Counted from the first letter of the stretch, positions 18,115 through 27,752 are shown. The stretch is DNA of 64,000 nucleotides from Bacteroidaceae bacterium (GCA_017503065.1 JAFVTT010000007.1:12922-76921); one strand, 5' to 3'. The notes: generated from the sequence alone by a model not told the origin. A program made the numbers and translations.

Positions 18115-19359
18115 ATGATGAAAAAGGAAATAGTAGAAAGATTCTTGAAGTATGTAGGTTTCGACACCCAGTCAAGCGAGGAGGCAGAGGGCAAGTGTCC
18201 AAGTACAGAGAAGCAGTTGCGTCTGGCGGAATATCTGGTGGAGGAACTGAAGGAGATGGGTATGCAGGAGGTGGAGATGGACGCCCATGGCTATGTCTAT
18301 GCCACTCTGCCTTCAAGCGAGGGCTTGGAGGAAGTGCCTGTGGTGGGGTTCATTGCACACATGGACACCAGTCCTGATTGTTCGGGTGCTGATGTAAAGC
18401 CGCGCATCATAGAGAACTACGACGGCACGGACATCGTGTTGGACGAAGCGGAAGGTATCGTGACACGTGTCAGCCAGTTCCCCGAACTCCTTGCGCACAA
18501 GGGCGAGGACATCATAGTTACCGACGGTCATACCCTGCTCGGCGCCGACGACAAGGCAGGCATTGCCGAGATAATGACGGCAATGTCGTACCTGTTGGCC
18601 CATCCCGAGGTGAAGCATGGCAAGGTGCGTGTGTGCTTCAATCCCGACGAGGAAATCGGTTGTGGCGCACACCTCTTCGATGTGGAGAAGTTCGGATGCC
18701 AGTGGGCCTACACTATGGATGGTAGCGAGGTGGGCGAACTGGAGTACGAGAACTTCAATGCCGCCAGTGCCAAGATAGTCGTGAATGGTGTGAGCGTGCA
18801 TCCCGGCTATGCCAAGGACAAGATGGTGAATGCCGCCCTGTTGGCTACGGAGTTTGCCCAGCAGATGCCGGAGAACGAGGTGCCTGAACGCACCACCGGT
18901 TACGAAGGCTTCTTCCACCTGTACCAGATGCAGGGTGGGGTGGAGCAGGCCACACTGACCTACATAATCCGCGACCACAACACTCAGATGTTCCAGATGC
19001 GCAAGCGTCTTATCCTGGACATGTGCGAGAGGATGAACGACAAGTACGGGCACGGCACATTCCTGCCCGAGGTGAAGGACACCTATTATAATATGCACAC
19101 CCAGTTGGTGGACAAGCCCCACATCACCGACATAGCCCTGCGTGCCATTGAGGAGGCATGCGGATTCTCCAAGGTAGTGCCCATCCGTGGCGGTACAGAC
19201 GGAGCGCAGTTGTCATTCAAGGGCTTGCCCTGTCCTAATATCTTTGCCGGCGGACTCAACTTCCACGGCCGTCACGAGTTCCTGCCCATTCAAAGCATGG
19301 AGAAGGCCATGCATACGGTGGTGAACATCTGCCGTATCGTTTCCGAGAAGTACGCTTAA
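18115..19359 (+). CDS. pepT: Peptidase T (tripeptide aminopeptidase)
   Basis: A 414-aa M20B peptidase. Zinc-ligand motifs are visible in order: [48 protein letters not shown] and GGTDGAQLS. It releases the N-terminal residue from tripeptides in the cytoplasm. The two first codons are both ATG (18115 and 18118), so the start is uncertain by one residue. Expression is likely driven by the triplicated promoter just upstream. The DUF454 gene follows by 18 bp. Confidence 0.96.
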   Translation: MMKKEIVERFLKYVGFDTQSSEEAEGKCPSTEKQLRLAEYLVEELKEMGMQEVEMDAHGYVYATLPSSEGLEEVPVVGFIAHMDTSPDCSGADVKPRIIENYDGTDIVLDEAEGIVTRVSQFPELLAHKGEDIIVTDGHTLLGADDKAGIAEIMTAMSYLLAHPEVKHGKVRVCFNPDEEIGCGAHLFDVEKFGCQWAYTMDGSEVGELEYENFNAASAKIVVNGVSVHPGYAKDKMVNAALLATEFAQQMPENEVPERTTGYEGFFHLYQMQGGVEQATLTYIIRDHNTQMFQMRKRLILDMCERMNDKYGHGTFLPEVKDTYYNMHTQLVDKPHITDIALRAIEEACGFSKVVPIRGGTDGAQLSFKGLPCPNIFAGGLNFHGRHEFLPIQSMEKAMHTVVNICRIVSEKYA

Positions 19360-19377
19360 AGGTCAGTACAGGCAGGG

Positions 19378-19743
19378 ATGAAGAATGTTTGCATGAGGGC
19401 GATAGGACTGGTGGCCGTGGGTTTGGGCTTGCTGGGCATGTTTCTGCCCCTGCTCCCCACCACGCCTTTTCTGTTGCTGGCCGCGGCATTGTTCTTCCGC
19501 AGTTCCCCCCGGCTTTATGCCTGGCTCCTGGGGCATCGTACACTCGGACCGTATATCCGCAACTTCCGTGAGCACAGGGCCATTCCCCTGCATACCAAGG
19601 TAGTCTCTGTGTCACTGGTGTGGATAACCCTCTTGTATTGTGCCTTTGGCATGAGCCTTCCTGTATGGGCAAGCGTACTTTTCCTTTTGCTTGCCACAGC
19701 CATCAGTTGGCATATCCTGTCGTACAAGACATTGAAGAAGTGA
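19378..19743 (+). CDS. DUF454 (YbaN-like) small membrane protein
   Basis: A 121-aa protein with three to four hydrophobic helices (AIGLVAVGLGLLGMFLPLLP; FLLLAAALFF; LVWITLLYCAF; SVLFLLLATAISWHIL). The motif LPLLPTTPFLLLAAALFFRSSPRLY..LLGHRTLGPYIRNF is the DUF454 signature. It should sit in the inner membrane; its function is unknown. It lies between pepT and the radical SAM gene with gaps of 18 and 7 bp, so the three are probably co-transcribed. Confidence 0.88.
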   Translation: MKNVCMRAIGLVAVGLGLLGMFLPLLPTTPFLLLAAALFFRSSPRLYAWLLGHRTLGPYIRNFREHRAIPLHTKVVSVSLVWITLLYCAFGMSLPVWASVLFLLLATAISWHILSYKTLKK

Positions 19744-19750
19744 AGACGGT

Positions 19751-20596
19751 ATGATATCCCGTTGTTACCTTGAAATAACCAACGTGTGCAATCTTGATTG
19801 CCTCTTCTGCCCAAAAACGGAGCGGAAGGGGCGTTCTTTGTCTGTTGGGGAGTTCGACTTGCTTACGGACAGACTTGTTGGCAGGATAAAGTTCCTGTAC
19901 TTTCACCTGATGGGCGAACCTCTGCTTCACCGTCATTTGCCTGAGTTTGTCACGATGGCAAAGGAGAAGGGCTTTATTCCGGTCCTGACAACAAACGGAA
20001 CTCTTCTGGACAAGGCCGGTGATGCCTTGCTTGATGCCTTGCCCCACAAGGTGCAGATATCCCTGCACTCGCACGAAGGGAACGGCAAGGAGGCCCCCGA
20101 GGAATACATGCGTCAGGTAATGACATTCGCGCAGAAGGCGGCAAACCTTGGGGTGATAGTTGTCCTGCGCCTTTGGAATCAGGGCGGATATGATTCGGCC
20201 AACGAGCGTCTTCTGGAGTTGGCTTCGGAGTATGTGCCCCGTCCGTGGACGGAACGCTACGACGGGTGGAAGATGGCGGACTGCATATATCTGGAGTATG
20301 ACCACATATTCGAGTGGCCCGACGAGGAGCGCGAGGCCATTGAAACCGAGGAGGTATTCTGTTACGCCTTGCGCAACCAGATAGGTGTGCTTGCGGACGG
20401 CACGGTTGTCCCCTGCTGTCTGGACCATAATGGCAACGTGGCTTTGGGCAATCTTTTTCACCAGACTTTAGAGGAGATATTGGAGTCCCCTCGTGCCAGT
20501 GCCCTGTACGATGGCTTCACACGTCATATTGCAACAGAACCTCTTTGCCAGCGGTGCGGATATGCTGCCGTGACAAAGAGGTTCAGGAAGAGTTGA
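19751..20596 (+). CDS. Radical SAM/SPASM-domain protein
   Basis: A 281-aa protein. The radical SAM cluster motif is CNLDCLFC (C13, C17, C20), at the very N-terminus. The C-terminal SPASM-like region has GVLADGTVVPCCLDHNGN and LCQRCGY, which bind an auxiliary Fe-S cluster. Such proteins usually modify peptides, proteins or RNA, but no precursor peptide gene is visible beside it, so the substrate is unknown. The stop codon is followed at once by CGGAAAA heptamers (20595-20613). It converges on the TPM gene. Confidence 0.87.
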   Translation: MISRCYLEITNVCNLDCLFCPKTERKGRSLSVGEFDLLTDRLVGRIKFLYFHLMGEPLLHRHLPEFVTMAKEKGFIPVLTTNGTLLDKAGDALLDALPHKVQISLHSHEGNGKEAPEEYMRQVMTFAQKAANLGVIVVLRLWNQGGYDSANERLLELASEYVPRPWTERYDGWKMADCIYLEYDHIFEWPDEEREAIETEEVFCYALRNQIGVLADGTVVPCCLDHNGNVALGNLFHQTLEEILESPRASALYDGFTRHIATEPLCQRCGYAAVTKRFRKS

Positions 20597-20613
20597 AAAC
20601 GGAAAACGGAAAG
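20595..20613. repeat. 7-bp-period array H1
   Basis: GAAAACG twice, then a partial unit, overlapping the last bases of the radical SAM stop codon region. Confidence 0.65.
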
Positions 20614-20681
20614 GTGAAATCTAAATCAACATTGTTTAGTCGCCTTTGACCTTGTAGGATATACTCACGCTCGGGGATGTA

Positions 20682-20745
20682 GGGACTCGGCATGCCGAGT
20701 CCGCTTGTGCTTTTGTTATCGGACACGGCATGCCGTGTCCCTACC
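20682..20745. repeat. REP-like double palindrome, copy 1
   Basis: Two perfect 20-bp palindromes, GGACTCGGCATGCCGAGTCC (20683-20702) and GGACACGGCATGCCGTGTCC (20721-20740), are bounded by AGGGAC and GTCCCT. It lies in the convergent gap between the radical SAM and TPM genes. A second copy with two differences lies at 52079-52142. Just before it, 20641-20673 resembles the promoter-hairpin unit found upstream of pepT. Confidence 0.9.
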
Positions 20746-20792
20746 TTGCTTCTGCTCTCGCTTAATCGCAAAGTTCTCCTTTCTCCCTTTTC

Positions 20793-21704
20793 CTACCATC
20801 CCGAGGTAGAACCGCCGCCACCGGTACTGCCTCCACCGAAGGAACCGCCCATGAAGCCGCCGCCTCCGCGGCGTCCTCCTCCAAGCATGGAACCCATGAG
20901 CATGCCACCCACCATGGTATCGGTGTCGTCGTTGTCGGATTGGTGGTATTCCTTTACTACGGTGTGTCCGCAGGAGGAGCAAAGCATGGTCTTCCTTATA
21001 AGTTTGCCTCTGCGTGTTTTTGTACTTGTCTGCGAAACGACTTTCAGCGCGCCAGCCTTACCACATTTGGGGCATGTGGTCTCCTGACGGTGTATCAGCC
21101 AGATAGGTACAACGATCATTAGGAGGATTGCTCCCATGGTCAGGAGAACTTCCCACAAGGTCATCTCCTCCTCGGTGCTGTCGGCCTTCATGGATCCGTC
21201 CAATATGGCCACCACGGCCTTCGTGCCTTCCAGCATGCCCAGGTCGGTGTTGCCTTCGCGGAAGTATGGAATCATGTAGCGCGACTGTATGCGCTTGCAC
21301 AGGGCATCGGGCAGTATGCCTTCAAGTCCGTATCCTGTGGTGAAGCGTATCTTGCGCTGGTCGGCAACATACAGTATCAGCATGCCGTTGTTGCTCTCCT
21401 TGTTGCCTATGCCCCAATGGCGGAACAGGTCGTGTGCAAAGTCGAAGATGTCTTCGCCCCCTATGCTTGGCAGCATCACCACCATGGACTGTATGCCTGT
21501 GCTGTCTTCCAGCAGGGTCAGCATACGGTTTATCTCCGCTTGGGTCTCCGTGGCAAGCAATCCGTTGGGGTCGCTTACGTGCAGGCGGCGGTCCTGCGCA
21601 TATACATTAGGCACAGTCTCCACGGAGTATGCCTTGTTGTCGCTTGCCCCTGTAGGTAGGAACGGGGCAAGGACAAGGACCAGTATGCATAGAACCTTCT
21701 TCAT
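20793..21704 (-). CDS. TPM-domain secreted/membrane protein
   Basis: A 303-aa protein. An N-terminal signal (VLCILVLVLAPFLPTGA) leads into a TPM (TLP18.3/Psb32/MOLO-1) domain: DPNGLLATETQAEINRMLTLLEDSTGIQ ... GIGNKESNNGMLILY ... RFTTGYGLEGILPDA. One membrane span follows (LLTMGAILLMIVVPIWLI), then a zinc-ribbon-like CPKCGKAG...CSSCGH segment and a Gly-rich C-terminal tail with repeated GGG and GSxGG. LemA lies 35 bp upstream; TPM and LemA genes are often neighbours in bacteria. The function is unknown but is likely at the cell envelope. Confidence 0.88.
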   Translation of the reverse strand: MKKVLCILVLVLAPFLPTGASDNKAYSVETVPNVYAQDRRLHVSDPNGLLATETQAEINRMLTLLEDSTGIQSMVVMLPSIGGEDIFDFAHDLFRHWGIGNKESNNGMLILYVADQRKIRFTTGYGLEGILPDALCKRIQSRYMIPYFREGNTDLGMLEGTKAVVAILDGSMKADSTEEEMTLWEVLLTMGAILLMIVVPIWLIHRQETTCPKCGKAGALKVVSQTSTKTRRGKLIRKTMLCSSCGHTVVKEYHQSDNDDTDTMVGGMLMGSMLGGGRRGGGGFMGGSFGGGSTGGGGSTSGW

Positions 21705-21739
21705 ACCAAATAGTTCAGTGTTAAATTATAGGACCTTCC

Positions 21740-22321
21740 TTAGAACTGCACGGTGGGAGCCTGTTCGCTGCCCTCCTGAGCCTCGAAGTAGGCCTTCTTC
21801 TCGAAACCGAACATGCCGGCCAGGATGTTCTTGGGGAAACTGCGCAGGGTGGTGTTGTACTTGCGTGCAGATTCGTTATAGTCGCGGCGTGCCACACTGA
21901 TGCGGTTCTCCGTGCCCTCCAACTGGGCCTGCAGTTCCTTGAAGTTCTCGTTGGCCTTCAGGTCGGGATACTTCTCTACGGTAACGAGCAGACGGCTCAA
22001 GGCTGAACTTACACCGTCCTGTGCTTTCTGGAAGTTGGCAATCTGCTCGGCAGACATGTTGCTGGGGTCGATGTTCATGCTTGTGGCCTTGGCACGTGCC
22101 TCAACTACGGCCTGCAGGGTCTCGCTCTCGTGTGCGGCATATCCCTTTACGGTATTCACCAGGTTGGGGATAAGGTCTGCACGGCGCTGGTACTGGGTCT
22201 CCACGTCGGCCCACTTGGTTTGCACTCCCTCGTCCATGCTTACGAGTCCGTTGTAACCGCTGATGCCCCATATAACGGCAATGACTGCTACTACGATAAT
22301 GATGATGGTTGATTTCTTCAT
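21740..22321 (-). CDS. lemA: LemA family protein
   Basis: A 193-aa protein with one N-terminal membrane anchor (IIIIVVAVIAVIWGISGYN) and a helical LemA domain: NGLVSMDEGVQTKWADVETQYQRRADLIPNLVNTVKGYA, with the later VARRDYNESARKYN. It sits on the membrane; the function is unknown. It is 35 bp upstream of the TPM gene, so the two are probably one unit. Confidence 0.94.
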   Translation of the reverse strand: MKKSTIIIIVVAVIAVIWGISGYNGLVSMDEGVQTKWADVETQYQRRADLIPNLVNTVKGYAAHESETLQAVVEARAKATSMNIDPSNMSAEQIANFQKAQDGVSSALSRLLVTVEKYPDLKANENFKELQAQLEGTENRISVARRDYNESARKYNTTLRSFPKNILAGMFGFEKKAYFEAQEGSEQAPTVQF

Positions 22322-22388
22322 AGTCTTTTCTTTTTGTTAGGTGGTTATATAATATAAATAAGGTATATCGCTTTACGCTCGCAGGACC

Positions 22389-22865
22389 TTAATCCTCGTC
22401 CATCTCCTCTTCGCTTTCTTCGTCATACTCCCCGTCGTCTGTGCCGTCGTCGAAGTCAAAGTCGAAATCTCCGAAGAACTCGGGCACTTCGCTTGTGAAG
22501 GAGTCCAGGCTGCGGCGGTCCTTCTTGGTAGGTCGTCCCAATCCTTTGGCACGTCCCACGAAGCCTGAAATCTTGGCCATCTCCAGGATTTCGTACTGCT
22601 CGGGTGCAGTCACGTTTTCCAGAATTTCGGGAATGAGTTTCGCTCCCACACGCTTCTCTATGGCCTGCAGTACGCGGAAACTGTAGGTTATGGGCGGTTT
22701 GCGCACATCTATCACGTCGCCCTCGCGTATGGTGCGCGACGGTTTCAGTTGTGCACCCTTCATGCTCACCTGCCCTTTTTTGCAGGCAGCCGCCGCTATG
22801 GTGCGTGTCTTGAAGATACGTGCCGCCCACAGCCACTTGTCTATTCGTGCTTCGTTGTTCTTCAT
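22389..22865 (-). CDS. S4-domain RNA-binding protein (Hsp15-like)
   Basis: The frame is open far upstream, but the start is ATG 22865 ([18 protein letters not shown]), giving 158 aa. The S4 RNA-binding domain spans about residues 6-70 ([17 protein letters not shown] ... [12 protein letters not shown]). The C-terminal 40 residues are strongly acidic (Asp/Glu-rich). In E. coli, Hsp15 rescues stalled 50S subunits carrying peptidyl-tRNA (family knowledge). It overlaps the stop of pth by 4 bp (ATGA), so the two are translationally coupled; both act on peptidyl-tRNA turnover, which supports the assignment. Confidence 0.9.
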   Translation of the reverse strand: MKNNEARIDKWLWAARIFKTRTIAAAACKKGQVSMKGAQLKPSRTIREGDVIDVRKPPITYSFRVLQAIEKRVGAKLIPEILENVTAPEQYEILEMAKISGFVGRAKGLGRPTKKDRRSLDSFTSEVPEFFGDFDFDFDDGTDDGEYDEESEEEMDED

Positions 22866-23425
22866 TTGTTGTTGTAGTGGTTCATTGCGAACTGCATGCC
22901 GCTCAGGGCAAAGGCCTTTATGGCATCGCATGCCACAGGAACCTTCTCGTCTATGGTCTTGTTGTCTTCGGGCGAGAACTTGCCCAAGACGAAGTCCACC
23001 TGGCCGCCACGGGGGAAGTCGTTGCCTATGCCGAACTTCAGACGGTTGTATCCCTGGGTGCAGAGCATCTGTGCTATGTGCTTCAGACCGTTGTGCCCGG
23101 CATCCGAACCATTCTGCTTCATGCGTATGGCGCCTACGGGCAGGGACAGGTCGTCCACTATCACGAGGACGTTTTCCAGTTGTATATTCTCCTGTTGCAT
23201 CCAGTAGCGCACGGCATTGCCGGACAGGTTCATGTACGTGCTTGGTTTCAGCAGTATCAGTTCGGCGTTCTTCACGCGGGTCTTGCATACAAACCCGTAG
23301 CGCTTGTCCTGGAATGCCGCACCCTGTGCCTGAGCCAGTGCATCCACTACGCGGAACCCTACGTTGTGGCGTGTGCCGCGGTATTCGTCGCCTATGTTTC
23401 CAAGTCCTACAATAAGGTATTTCAT
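22862..23425 (-). CDS. pth: Peptidyl-tRNA hydrolase
   Basis: A 187-aa enzyme from ATG 23425 ([24 protein letters not shown]). A GGGAAG sequence about 10 nt upstream supports this start over the extended frame to 23518. The catalytic His is H20 (TRHNVGF), with N10 and the later [10 protein letters not shown] loop also conserved. It cleaves the ester bond of peptidyl-tRNAs that drop off the ribosome. It is coupled to the S4 protein downstream. A hairpin at 23527-23559 separates it from rplY upstream. Confidence 0.95.
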   Translation of the reverse strand: MKYLIVGLGNIGDEYRGTRHNVGFRVVDALAQAQGAAFQDKRYGFVCKTRVKNAELILLKPSTYMNLSGNAVRYWMQQENIQLENVLVIVDDLSLPVGAIRMKQNGSDAGHNGLKHIAQMLCTQGYNRLKFGIGNDFPRGGQVDFVLGKFSPEDNKTIDEKVPVACDAIKAFALSGMQFAMNHYNNK

Positions 23426-23516
23426 AATCGGACTTCCCTTCTCTTCTGTCCTGTCGCAGTCCTTGTGGCATACTGACGACGGCAGAAGGAATGTTATCAG
23501 TTTCTGTATGATGTTC

Positions 23517-23559
23517 ATAAAAGCAAAATACGGGCAGCGGCATGGCCGTCACCCGTATT
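23517..23559 (-). terminator. Intrinsic terminator after rplY
   Basis: Minus strand: AATACGGG (23559-23552) pairs with CCCGTATT (23534-23527), with an inner CGGC/GCCG stem, then a T-rich run TTTTGCTTTT. It fits termination of rplY before pth. Confidence 0.75.
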
Positions 23560-23645
23560 CCTTGTTTTGTCAGAGTCCTTTCCTCGTGTTCCCAATCGGA
23601 AAATCATGGGAGGGTGGGGGGAAGGTTAATGAATTTCTCTGTTTT

Positions 23646-24245
23646 TTACTTCTTGCCAGCGGCAGCCATTGCGCTCATTGCGCTACGTGTCATCTTAACC
23701 TGACATACTACTACGCTGGGGCTGGTTACGAGTTCCAGACCTTCGAAGCTCAGTTCGGCAACCTTGATTGTCTTGCCCAGACCAAGGTTGGTAACGTCGA
23801 TGTTCAGCTTCTCGGGAATCTGAGTGTAGGGAGCGCGAACCTTCAGGTTACGTACGCTTGCAGCCAGCTTACCACCGGCCTTAACACCCTCTGCCAGACC
23901 GTTCAACTTGATGGGCACCTCCATTACGATGGGCTTCTCCTCGGTGATCTCGTAGAAGTCAATGTGCAGCAACTGGTCAGTTACGGGATGGAACTGCAGT
24001 TCCTTCATTACAGCCTTGTACTCCTGACCGTCGATGTTCAGGTTTACGCTGTAGATGTCGGGAGAGTAAACCAGGTTGCGAACCTCAGATGCGGTTACAG
24101 AGAAACCGAGTGCTACGGGCAGACCGTTCTCGCCACGCTTCTCGCCATACAGGTTGCAGGGAATAGAACCGCTCTTGCGGATCTCACGGGTGGCCTTCTT
24201 GCCGGTAACGGTGCGGGCTGTGCCCTTTACGTCGATACTTTTCAT
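23646..24245 (-). CDS. rplY: 50S ribosomal protein L25 (general stress protein Ctc type)
   Basis: A 199-aa protein of the long CTC form: an N-terminal L25 domain (MKSIDVKGTARTVTGKKATREIRKSGSIPCNLYG) and a C-terminal beta domain (about 95-180). The N-terminal domain binds 5S rRNA in the large subunit. It ends in an Ala-rich tail (MSAMAAAGKK). A TACCTTTG box lies at 24327-24334 on the minus strand. It is divergent from nusB and followed by a terminator. Confidence 0.95.
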   Translation of the reverse strand: MKSIDVKGTARTVTGKKATREIRKSGSIPCNLYGEKRGENGLPVALGFSVTASEVRNLVYSPDIYSVNLNIDGQEYKAVMKELQFHPVTDQLLHIDFYEITEEKPIVMEVPIKLNGLAEGVKAGGKLAASVRNLKVRAPYTQIPEKLNIDVTNLGLGKTIKVAELSFEGLELVTSPSVVVCQVKMTRSAMSAMAAAGKK

Positions 24246-24326
24246 TTTGTTTCTTTTGTTAGTTTGTGTTACTCTAAATTAAGTTTTTGCCTAATTCGCC
24301 ATCACACGGGCTTTCATAAGCGGGTG

Positions 24327-24448
24327 CAAAGGTACGTAAAAAAGGTGAAAGAACATCGGCCTTTATGGACCTTTTTTGTGAAATCCCCTCTTTTTCTCCG
24401 TTTTTGTCCCCGCTTCTCCTCATTCTTCATTAAAAATGAGTACCTTTG
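24327..24448. promoter_or_regulatory. Divergent -7 boxes for rplY and nusB
   Basis: Minus-strand TACCTTTG at 24334-24327 serves rplY; plus-strand TACCTTTG at 24441-24448 serves nusB, 21 bp before its start codon. Clear -33 TTG elements are not seen at either. Confidence 0.55.
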
Positions 24449-24469
24449 TGCACTTTATAAATCGTTCTT

Positions 24470-25396
24470 ATGATAAATCGTAAACTAATCCGCATCAAGA
24501 CCGTGCAGGTTGCATACTCCTGCTGTCTCAACGATGTACGTCGCCCGGAGGATGGCGAGAACATATTGCTCAGCAGTTTGGGTACTGCCTACGATTTGTA
24601 CAATACCATGCTGACTCTGATGGTGGAGATTTCCCGTTTGGGCTTGCGTGCCCACGAGGCACAGGCCGCCAGAGCAAAGCGTTTGGGTTTGTCCGAACCC
24701 AGCCGTAAGTTCGTGGACAACCGCTTCATGTTGCAACTGGAGAGCAACCGCCAGTTGCAGGACAACCGCAGGAACCAGCGTCTGGATTGGACCAACGAGG
24801 AGGAGTTCGTGCGCACACTTTACAACAAGGTTGTGGACAGCGACTTCTATCGTGAATACATGGAAAGCGGCATGGATTCCTACGAGGAGGACCGCGAACT
24901 GTGGCGCAAGGTCTACCGTTACATCATCGTGGACAATGACGATATAGACGAACTTCTGGAGGATGTCAACATATTCTGGAACGACGACCGCCACATCATT
25001 GACACCTTCGTGCTGAAGACCATCAACCGTTTTACCAAGGAGGGCGATGACAACCATCCGCTTCTTCCCGAGTTCCGGGACGACGAGGACCTGGAGTTTG
25101 CACGCAGGCTGATACTGCAGGCCATGAACGGAGCCGAATATTACCGCAACCTTATTTCGCAGAATACACGAAACTGGGACGTTGAGCGTGTCCCCCTCAT
25201 GGACCGTATAATCATGCAGGTGGCCCTGGCAGAGATAACGTCATGCCCCACCATTCCTCTGTCGGTTTCCATCAACGAGTACATAGAGATAGCCAAGAGT
25301 TACAGCACTCCCAACAGCGCCCGCTACATAAATGCCACGTTGGATAACATCAGCAAGAAACTCATCGCTGAGCACAAACTGATGAAGAGTGTCTGA
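24470..25396 (+). CDS. nusB: Transcription antitermination factor NusB (long Bacteroidetes form)
   Basis: A 308-aa protein, about twice the length of E. coli NusB. The NusB fold is at the C-terminus (about 180-300): LMDRIIMQVALAEITSCPTIPLSVSINEYIEIAKSYSTPNSARYINATLDNI. The N-terminal half is a helical region found in Bacteroidetes homologues. NusB with NusE binds boxA RNA during rRNA transcription. It is the first gene of the conserved run nusB-yajC-ybbR-coaE-DUF5606. Confidence 0.94.
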   Translation: MINRKLIRIKTVQVAYSCCLNDVRRPEDGENILLSSLGTAYDLYNTMLTLMVEISRLGLRAHEAQAARAKRLGLSEPSRKFVDNRFMLQLESNRQLQDNRRNQRLDWTNEEEFVRTLYNKVVDSDFYREYMESGMDSYEEDRELWRKVYRYIIVDNDDIDELLEDVNIFWNDDRHIIDTFVLKTINRFTKEGDDNHPLLPEFRDDEDLEFARRLILQAMNGAEYYRNLISQNTRNWDVERVPLMDRIIMQVALAEITSCPTIPLSVSINEYIEIAKSYSTPNSARYINATLDNISKKLIAEHKLMKSV

Positions 25397-25471
25397 GCGG
25401 AACTGTGCAGGATTGTTTTACGACGAGAAGGTAATATCAATAGGAAATATTAACAACAACATAACAAGAAA

Positions 25472-25777
25472 ATGGTTCAAACATTAGCAGCCCAGGGCGG
25501 TTTTGACCCTGTAATTATAATTATGTGGGTGGCCATCGGCCTTATCTTCTGGTTCTTCATCATGCGTCCCCAGAAAAAGAGACAGCAGGAGATACAGAAG
25601 TTCCGCAACTCCATTGCCATCGGTTCCAAAGTGGTAACCTCAGGTGGTATCTATGGTGAAGTGCGTGCCATAGAGGAGGTTGACAACATTCTGGTAATCG
25701 AGGTTGCCAAGGGTGTGAATATCCGTGTAGACCGCAACAGCGTTTATGCAACTGCACAACAGGATCAGGTCAAGTAA
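25472..25777 (+). CDS. yajC: Preprotein translocase subunit YajC
   Basis: A 101-aa protein with one N-terminal membrane span (VIIIMWVAIGLIFWFFIMRP) followed by the family motif PQKKRQQEIQKFRNSIAIGSKVVTSGGIYGEV. It is an accessory part of the SecDF-YajC complex in the inner membrane. The next gene may overlap its last 32 bp. Confidence 0.95.
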   Translation: MVQTLAAQGGFDPVIIIMWVAIGLIFWFFIMRPQKKRQQEIQKFRNSIAIGSKVVTSGGIYGEVRAIEEVDNILVIEVAKGVNIRVDRNSVYATAQQDQVK

Positions 25778-26792
25778 GAACAGGGCAACATTAAGCTTTA
25801 CATCCCTGCTACGCGAAAAGGGCAGGGACATGGTGGTCTTTGCCTTTTTCCTGGCCATAAGTGCAGGTTTCTGGGTGTTGCAGAAACTGGACGATACCTT
25901 TGAGGCCGACATCCGTGTACCCCTGGAACTGGTTGGTGTTCCCAAGGGGACCATTATCACGGCACCTCTGCCCGAGGAAGTGGTGATTACGATACAGGAC
26001 AGAGGAACAAACCTCTTCAATTACCAACGTCGCAGCAAGGGTATACAGCCCATACGCTTGGACTTTTCCGTCTACGATAACGGTTCTGTAGCAGGAAAGG
26101 CTACTGTCTCGGCCACCGATGTCCAGCGAGCCTTCCAGCAGCAGATGAGTTCGTCCACACAGGTGGTGCGTCTCACCCCCAGCAAGTTTGAATTCCACTA
26201 CAACCGTGGCATGTCACGCCGTGTGCCGGTGAAGTTTATCGGTAAGGTTACTACTGTCCAGCAGAACTATCTCCAGCAGATCACCCTCAGTCCAGACAGC
26301 GTTACCGTCTATGCTCCCAAGCCTATGTTGGATACACTCCGATATGCTTATACGGAAAGTCAGGACTTTACAGACTTGACCAAGACAACAACCTTCAACC
26401 TCCGCTTCCCAAAGATTTCCGGTGTGAAGGCCGTGCCCGAGACAATACAGATGACGGCACATGTGGATTACTATACGGAACAGACCGTGCAGGTTCCCGT
26501 TATCGGTCTCAATTTCCCGGCAGGAATCACGCTGAAGACATTCCCGGCTATCGTTACGGTGAAATATAGGGTTGGTGCCGCCAATGCACGTCTCATCCGT
26601 CCGGAAAACTTCGTTCTGGCAGCGACCTACGAGGAACTGCTTGCCGGTGGCAACCAGAAACTCCGTCTCCAACCCAGGTCAGTTCCTGAGGGTGTAAGCA
26701 ACATACGCATCTATCCTCAGGAGGTGGACTTCCTCCTGGAGCAGACGGTTGGGGAAACAGAACAAACAACCGAGGAGAATGCGGATGATTAA
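25746..26792 (+). CDS. YbbR/CdaR-like domain protein
   Basis: A 348-aa protein with an N-terminal membrane span (MVVFAFFLAISAGFWVLQKL) and YbbR-like repeats outside the membrane (about 45-330: VPLELVGVPKGTIIT, VPVKFIGKVT, VPVIGLNFPAG). ATG 25746 overlaps yajC by 32 bp. The next ATG (25830) would remove the basic segment before the span (REKGRD) that homologues have, so the early start is preferred. In Firmicutes such proteins regulate diadenylate cyclase; in Bacteroidetes the role is unknown. Its stop overlaps the coaE start by 8 bp. Confidence 0.82.
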   Translation: MQLHNRIRSSKNRATLSFTSLLREKGRDMVVFAFFLAISAGFWVLQKLDDTFEADIRVPLELVGVPKGTIITAPLPEEVVITIQDRGTNLFNYQRRSKGIQPIRLDFSVYDNGSVAGKATVSATDVQRAFQQQMSSSTQVVRLTPSKFEFHYNRGMSRRVPVKFIGKVTTVQQNYLQQITLSPDSVTVYAPKPMLDTLRYAYTESQDFTDLTKTTTFNLRFPKISGVKAVPETIQMTAHVDYYTEQTVQVPVIGLNFPAGITLKTFPAIVTVKYRVGAANARLIRPENFVLAATYEELLAGGNQKLRLQPRSVPEGVSNIRIYPQEVDFLLEQTVGETEQTTEENADD

Positions 26793-27303
26793 ACTGGCCA
26801 TCACAGGAGAGATAGGTAGCGGGAAGAGTTATGTGGCCCGTCGGATGACAGAACTCTTGGGCATACCAGTCTACGACTCCGATGCCAATGCCAAGCGGTT
26901 GAACGAGGAATCGCCGGCAATACGTAGCGGACTCATGGAAATGGTTGGCGCAGACGTTTACGATGCGCAGGGGCGCCTCAACAGGCAGAAACTTGCCGCT
27001 TTCCTGTTTGCAACCGAGGAGAATGCCAGGAGCATCAATGCCCTCATACATCCTGTGGTAAAGGAGGATTTCCTGCGTTGGGCAGCAGAGCAGACGGCAC
27101 CTGTGGTAGCGATAGAGACCGCATTGTTGGCCGAAAGCGGAATAGACAAGATAGTTGATAAGGTAATCCGTGTGGATGCCCCCCTGGAGACACGCATCGC
27201 CCGTGCGATGCAAAGGGACGGTGTCGCTCGTGAGAAGGTGCTCGAACGCATGGCACGCCAGCAGGAGTACCCCAATCCGGATATAATAATAAATAATGTA
27301 TAA
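26785..27303 (+). CDS. coaE: Dephospho-CoA kinase
   Basis: A 172-aa P-loop kinase from ATG 26785 (MIKLAITGEIGSGKSYVARR; Walker A GEIGSGKS). The family features YDSDANAKRL, HPVVKEDF and DAPLETRIARAMQRDG are all present. It catalyses the last step of CoA synthesis, phosphorylating the ribose 3' hydroxyl. It overlaps the preceding YbbR gene by 8 bp, so translation is probably coupled. Confidence 0.93.
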   Translation: MIKLAITGEIGSGKSYVARRMTELLGIPVYDSDANAKRLNEESPAIRSGLMEMVGADVYDAQGRLNRQKLAAFLFATEENARSINALIHPVVKEDFLRWAAEQTAPVVAIETALLAESGIDKIVDKVIRVDAPLETRIARAMQRDGVAREKVLERMARQQEYPNPDIIINNV

Positions 27304-27323
27304 ACAAACACACAAGAAAGAAA

Positions 27324-27752
27324 ATGCTTGAAACAATTCTCGCCATCTCCGGCAAGCCCGGACTTTACCGACTGGTAAACCGTGGAAACCGCAGTCTTAT
27401 CGTTGAGACCCTGGACGCGCAGAAGAAGCGCATGCCTGCTTTCGGTACCGATAAGATTATCTCTCTGGCAGATATAGCCATGTACACCGACGAGGAAGAA
27501 GTGCCCTTGCGTCAGGTCCTGAAGAACATCTATGATATGGAGGGTGGCAAGACCACTGCCATAGACTACCGCAAGGCAACCAATCAGGAACTGGCCGACT
27601 TCATGGCCAAGGCTCTGCCCAACTACGACCGCGATCACGTATATCCCGGTGACATGAAGAAACTCGTCCAGTGGTACAACATCCTTGTAGAGAACGGTAT
27701 CACCGACTTCGAGGAGAAGCAGGAGACTGATGACGCTCAGGAGGCAGAGTAA
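27324..27752 (+). CDS. DUF5606 protein
   Basis: A 142-aa protein that matches the Bacteroidetes family DUF5606 in length and start (MLETILAISGKPGLYRLVNRGNRSLIVETLD). The first 45 residues look like a small beta domain; the rest is helical and acidic at the end. No catalytic motif is visible and the function is unknown. It is the last gene of the nusB run and is followed by a strong terminator. Confidence 0.85.
   Translation: MLETILAISGKPGLYRLVNRGNRSLIVETLDAQKKRMPAFGTDKIISLADIAMYTDEEEVPLRQVLKNIYDMEGGKTTAIDYRKATNQELADFMAKALPNYDRDHVYPGDMKKLVQWYNILVENGITDFEEKQETDDAQEAE

Noticed and set aside
22389..23552. 387-aa extension of the S4 protein
   Set aside because: The first 229 residues are a shifted reading of pth; the real start is ATG 22865.
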